6,801 nucleotides of DNA from Ignavibacteriaceae bacterium (GTDB taxonomy: Bacteria > Bacteroidota > Ignavibacteria > Ignavibacteriales > Ignavibacteriaceae), in assembly GCA_019912505.1 (NCBI GenBank), contig JAIOIM010000543.1, forward strand, positions 1-6,801. The letters run 5' to 3'. The notes under the pieces are model-generated. The model worked only from the letters and a program-made list of their open reading frames with translations. It was not told where the DNA came from and did no database searches. Shown here in pieces: positions 4,252 through 6,801 of the stretch. The position numbers and the translations under genes are program-made. Positions within the stretch are counted from its first letter, which is position 1. Every line of letters begins with the position of its first letter.

Positions 4252-6801
4252 ATGAAAAAATTATTATTTATTCTGATGTTTTGTGCATTAAATATTAATG
4301 CACAAAATACAATGTGGGTAGATACCGTTTCGAGCGGGTCTAACACTACGGTCGAATTTAAAATCTATACGGCAAACGCTCAGCCGTTTACGGCTTTTCA
4401 AGTTGATGTACAACTGCCTGCTGCTTTAGTATTTAAAAGCGGCACAGTTGTACTCAATCCGGTCAGGCAAATTGATCATGTAATTACGGCAACTCTTCTA
4501 ACGAATAATAAACTAAGAATAATTGCTTACTCGGCATCGAGAACAAACTTTACGGGAAGCAGCGGAAGCCTTGCATCATTTACATGCACTACAAAAACAA
4601 CCCCGGGCAGCTATCCTTTATTATTGAGTAATGCGTTATTAAGTAATTCGGCAAATCAAAATATTTTAACCGGCACTGTAGATGGGTTATTTATACTGAC
4701 CGCACCGGATATATCCATTAATCCATCAGTAATAGATTTCGGCAGTTTACCATTGGGCGAAATATCTGAAAGAAATGTAACAGTAACTAATAATGGCAAC
4801 CTACCATTAAATCTTACAAAGTTAAGTTCGTTTCTTTCCGAAATAAAATTTACTGATTCTAATCAAACTACTATTCCGGCTTATCAGTCTATAAATAAAA
4901 CTGTCCGTTTTACACCCGTAATAAAAGGACATAAATCCGGTTTACTTCAAATCAAAAACAATGATCCGGATGATTCTATAAAAACAATTTCAGTTACAGG
5001 TTTTGCTTACGCAGTAAATGAAATACATATCGGAAACACAGCGGGGCGTTCCGGTTTTGAAGCAGAGCTTGAAGTAACTATAAATAACATGGAGCAGTTT
5101 TCTGCTTTTGAGTTTACATTGAACTTACCTGCCGCACTAAGATATAAAAATAATTCGGCACAGCTTTTCCGCAAAACCAATCATATAGTTATTGCCGATA
5201 CATTAAGTAATAATAGATTGAAGGTAATTGCTTACTCTCCTAATAATAGTTTTTTCACCGGGAACAACGGCACTGTATTGCGTTTAAAATTTATGGTGCA
5301 GGGACAGGGCGGTCATTATTCAATCCCCATATCCGGCGCTTTGATTAGCGATGCTGAGGGACATAATATTATTTCGGCGTCTTATCAGGGAAGTTTACAG
5401 ATTGCGGCACCGAGTATATCTTATTCAAATTCTTCAATAAATTTTGGCTCTGTTTCTAAGTTTGATACTGCGGCGGTTTTGTTTAATGTATCCAATTCCG
5501 GCAACGATACCTTGAAGATTGAGAGCAGATCAATTAACAACTCGAGTTTCTGGCTGAAGAATATTTTACCGATTAGCATTCCACCCTGGAACTCGAAGAA
5601 CCTTGAAGTAAAGTTCCATAACCAAGTTAAGGGAAATTATAGTGCAGTTATGAAGCTATATCATAATGATGTCCCTAATAATCCATCAAGTATAAATTTA
5701 TCTGCTGCAGTGTACAACCCGAATATAATTAGTGCTGTATCTGTTACCGGCGTAAGGGGGGATACAATGTTGTTTCCATTTAAAATAAATAACTCGGAGC
5801 CATTCACCGCTTTTCAATTTGACGTAACTATTCCGGACAGTATTGATATAATAAACGGTTCATTAATACTTTCTGAAAGGGCTTCTGCATCGCATTCAAT
5901 CACATCTTCTTTTGTTTCGAGTAATAAGCTAAGAGTACTTGCTTATTCTTTGAATCAATCTTTATTCGGCGGCGACAGCGGCGTAGTATGTAGTTTTAAA
6001 GCTGTTCTAAATAAAAAATATGGTGAATATCCTTTGATATTAAGTAATGGATTAATTGGTAACACTAACAATCAGAATATAATTTCATCAACAGTAAACG
6101 GGATTTTAAAAATCCTTTCGAACTCCAAAGTAACCGGTTATTTTTATTACGATAATATAAATTCTACAAGACTAAATGACGTCAGAGCATATCTAAAACA
6201 GAATAATTTAGTTTTGGATTCCTCTTTAACTGACAACAGCGGCGTTTATGGATTTGAAAATTTACCTGATGGTAATTATACAATCTCTGCTTATAGCGGT
6301 AAAGTTTGGGGCGGCAGCAACAGCACTGATGCTTTGTTAATAAGGCGGTATACTGTAGGTCTGCATACTTTGACTGGTTTAAAACTTCAATGTGCTGATG
6401 TTAACGGGAACAATAATGTTAATACATCCGATGGGCTTTTAATAAAAATGCGTGTAGCAGGGCTTACGAATATATTTGCAATAAATGATTGGCAGTTTGA
6501 AAATTCTTCTTTTATAATTAACAACAACTCGGTTGTTAAAAACATTAAAGGAATTACTGCCGGTGATGTTAATGGTTCGTTTAATCCTTCGTTACTATCT
6601 AAAGATAATATGATTGAGGTTCGTCATCATAGTAGAATAGAAATGACGGAGGAAGAAATTATCTATCCCATTAATCTATTAACGGATAAAAAGATTGGTG
6701 CAATTACTCTGTTTTTAAATTATCCGAGTGATGTAATTGAAATAATAAAATTGGAAAGTATTCTTCCTGATCTGATTTATAAAATTGATAATGGGATAAT
6801 T
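4252..6801 (+). CDS. Secreted multi-domain protein with cohesin-like and ASH repeats and a dockerin-like module (3' end outside window)
   Basis: Open for 850 codons to the window edge with no stop, so it is partial. Likely an extracellular scaffold or adhesion protein. Seen, in order: signal peptide (1-17, cleavage after INA); cohesin-like 1 (about 22-149); ASH / choice-of-anchor D-like 1 (about 151-254, with INPSVIDFGSLPLGE and a VTGFA end); cohesin-like 2 (about 255-386); ASH-like 2 (about 387-490); cohesin-like 3 (about 491-623); a CNA-B/SdrD-like domain (about 624-683, with SGVYGFENLPDGNYTI); a dockerin-like module (about 684-778); and the start of cohesin-like 4 (from about 785). No enzyme motif is visible. 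A T9SS sorting domain is expected at the missing C-terminus, by analogy with gene 1. It sits 12 bases after the dockerin-bearing protease, so a binding partnership is plausible but unproven. The start has a good ribosome site and yields a clean signal peptide. Confidence 0.85.
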   Translation, partial: MKKLLFILMFCALNINAQNTMWVDTVSSGSNTTVEFKIYTANAQPFTAFQVDVQLPAALVFKSGTVVLNPVRQIDHVITATLLTNNKLRIIAYSASRTNFTGSSGSLASFTCTTKTTPGSYPLLLSNALLSNSANQNILTGTVDGLFILTAPDISINPSVIDFGSLPLGEISERNVTVTNNGNLPLNLTKLSSFLSEIKFTDSNQTTIPAYQSINKTVRFTPVIKGHKSGLLQIKNNDPDDSIKTISVTGFAYAVNEIHIGNTAGRSGFEAELEVTINNMEQFSAFEFTLNLPAALRYKNNSAQLFRKTNHIVIADTLSNNRLKVIAYSPNNSFFTGNNGTVLRLKFMVQGQGGHYSIPISGALISDAEGHNIISASYQGSLQIAAPSISYSNSSINFGSVSKFDTAAVLFNVSNSGNDTLKIESRSINNSSFWLKNILPISIPPWNSKNLEVKFHNQVKGNYSAVMKLYHNDVPNNPSSINLSAAVYNPNIISAVSVTGVRGDTMLFPFKINNSEPFTAFQFDVTIPDSIDIINGSLILSERASASHSITSSFVSSNKLRVLAYSLNQSLFGGDSGVVCSFKAVLNKKYGEYPLILSNGLIGNTNNQNIISSTVNGILKILSNSKVTGYFYYDNINSTRLNDVRAYLKQNNLVLDSSLTDNSGVYGFENLPDGNYTISAYSGKVWGGSNSTDALLIRRYTVGLHTLTGLKLQCADVNGNNNVNTSDGLLIKMRVAGLTNIFAINDWQFENSSFIINNNSVVKNIKGITAGDVNGSFNPSLLSKDNMIEVRHHSRIEMTEEEIIYPINLLTDKKIGAITLFLNYPSDVIEIIKLESILPDLIYKIDNGII
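4279..4307. repeat. Perfect 13-bp inverted repeat with 3-base loop inside the signal-peptide codons of gene 2
   Basis: The left arm TTTTGTGCATTAA (4279-4291) and the right arm TTAATGCACAAAA (4295-4307) are exact reverse complements around ATA. The repeat covers codons for FCALNINAQ and neighbours, 27 bases after the A of the start codon. It could form an mRNA hairpin near the start of gene 2 or be a DNA dyad bound by a protein. It is not followed by a T-run on either strand, so it does not look like an intrinsic terminator. The role is unknown. Confidence 0.75.
4315..4698 (+). repeat. Cohesin-like repeat 1 of gene 2
   Basis: A beta-sandwich module with three marks shared by all complete copies: PFTAFQVDVQLP, NNKLRIIAYSASRTNFTGSSG, and GSYPLLLSNALLSN leading to a VDGLFIL strand. 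The order and spacing match cohesin domains, which bind dockerins in cellulosomes. Assignment is by pattern only. Confidence 0.65.
4702..5013 (+). repeat. ASH / choice-of-anchor D-like repeat 1 of gene 2
   Basis: An Ig-like module with the layout PSVIDFGSLPLGE, VTVTNNGNLPLNL, IPAYQSINKTVRFTPVIKG, LLQIKNNDPDDS and SVTGFA. This is the usual pattern of choice-of-anchor D / ASH-type domains in bacterial surface proteins. It probably acts as a spacer between cohesin-like modules. Confidence 0.75.
5014..5409 (+). repeat. Cohesin-like repeat 2 of gene 2
   Basis: The second copy, with QFSAFEFTLNLP, NNRLKVIAYSPNNSFFTGNNG and GHYSIPISGALISD followed by a YQGSLQI strand. It aligns by eye with copies 1 and 3 over its whole length but has clearly diverged, so it is an old duplication rather than a recent one. 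Confidence 0.65.
5410..5721 (+). repeat. ASH / choice-of-anchor D-like repeat 2 of gene 2
   Basis: The second copy, with APSISYSNSSINFGSVSK, LFNVSNSGNDTLKI, ISIPPWNSKNLEVKF, MKLYHNDVPNNPSS and a closing INLSAAVYNP strand. The order of strands is the same as in the first copy. It spaces cohesin-like modules 2 and 3. Confidence 0.7.
5722..6120 (+). repeat. Cohesin-like repeat 3 of gene 2
   Basis: The third copy, with PFTAFQFDVTIP, SNKLRVLAYSLNQSLFGGDSG and GEYPLILSNGLIGN followed by a VNGILKI strand. It resembles copy 1 more than copy 2 at the PFTAFQ and YPL-LSN positions. Confidence 0.65.
6121..6300 (+). other. CNA-B/SdrD-like (carboxypeptidase-regulatory-like) domain of gene 2
   Basis: A short prealbumin-like fold is suggested by KVTGYFYYDN, LNDVRAYLKQNN, then the hallmark SGVYGFENLPDGNYTISAYS. 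Such domains commonly precede dockerin-like modules in surface proteins of this group. It is a structural spacer rather than an enzyme. Confidence 0.7.
6301..6585 (+). other. Dockerin-like module of gene 2
   Basis: Helix/loop units are visible: WGGSNSTDALLIRRYTVG, then ADVNGNNNVNTSDGLLI with Asp716, Asn718, Asn720, Asn724 and Asp727 at loop positions 1, 3, 5, 9 and 12, and finally AGDVNGSFNP after an NDWQFE strand. The middle loop is a good calcium site; the first is degenerate. Finding it in the same chain as cohesin-like modules suggests self-association or intramolecular pairing, which is inference. Confidence 0.7.
6604..6801 (+). other. Start of a fourth cohesin-like domain of gene 2 (cut by window end)
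   Basis: After the dockerin-like module the sequence resumes a cohesin-type pattern: EEEIIYPINLLTDKKIGAITLFLNYPSDVIEIIKLES. The strand IGAITLFLNYP sits where PFTAFQVDVQLP lies in the earlier copies. Only about 66 residues are in view. Confidence 0.5.

Noticed and set aside
4279..4307. Inverted repeat read as an intrinsic terminator
   Set aside because: Neither strand has a T-run after the stem; the arms run TTTT...AAAA, the opposite of a terminator, and it lies inside coding sequence.
4252..6801. Classical cellulosome scaffoldin
   Set aside because: No carbohydrate-binding module, glycoside hydrolase or S-layer homology domain is visible, and the partner gene is a protease. The cohesin-like label is kept only at fold level.

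Overview
The window looks like a piece of a low-GC Bacteroidota/Chlorobi-group genome, most likely the Ignavibacteria or a close relative. This rests on the C-terminus of the first protein, which is a textbook type IX secretion (T9SS) type A sorting domain: the QNFPNPFN motif, then YNILGQRV, then a G-V-Y-I-Y-R strand and a basic KKLLLLK end. The lineage is inferred from the style of the proteins, since no RNA or housekeeping gene is present.

Layout: two genes on the + strand fill the window. Gene 1 (19-4239) is complete. It encodes a 1,406-residue secreted subtilisin-like (S8) protease with an N-terminal prodomain, the full catalytic Asp/His/Ser set, a long beta-rich tail (CARDB/Ig-like region, likely parallel beta-helix, Ig-like domain, FN3-like domain), a dockerin-type calcium module, a cohesin-like beta-sandwich and the T9SS sorting domain. 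Only 12 bases separate it from gene 2 (4252 to the window end, 850 codons, cut at the 3' side). Gene 2 encodes a secreted scaffold-like protein with cohesin-like and ASH (choice-of-anchor D type) modules alternating Coh-ASH-Coh-ASH-Coh, then a CNA-B/SdrD-like domain, a dockerin-like module and the start of a fourth cohesin-like domain. There is no gap longer than 12 bases between genes, and no tRNA, rRNA, CRISPR array or insertion sequence was seen.

How they may work together: both proteins carry signal peptides, and the genes appear co-transcribed. A protease bearing a dockerin next to a protein with several cohesin-like modules suggests an extracellular cohesin-dockerin assembly centred on proteolysis rather than cellulose breakdown. 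This is inference: in both proteins each dockerin is directly followed by a cohesin-like module, so pairing within one chain, or a purely structural role, is also possible.

Two DNA-level oddities stand out. The middle of gene 1 (about 1260-2700) is much more AT-rich than its two ends. A perfect 13-bp inverted repeat with a 3-base loop lies inside the signal-peptide codons of gene 2 (4279-4307).
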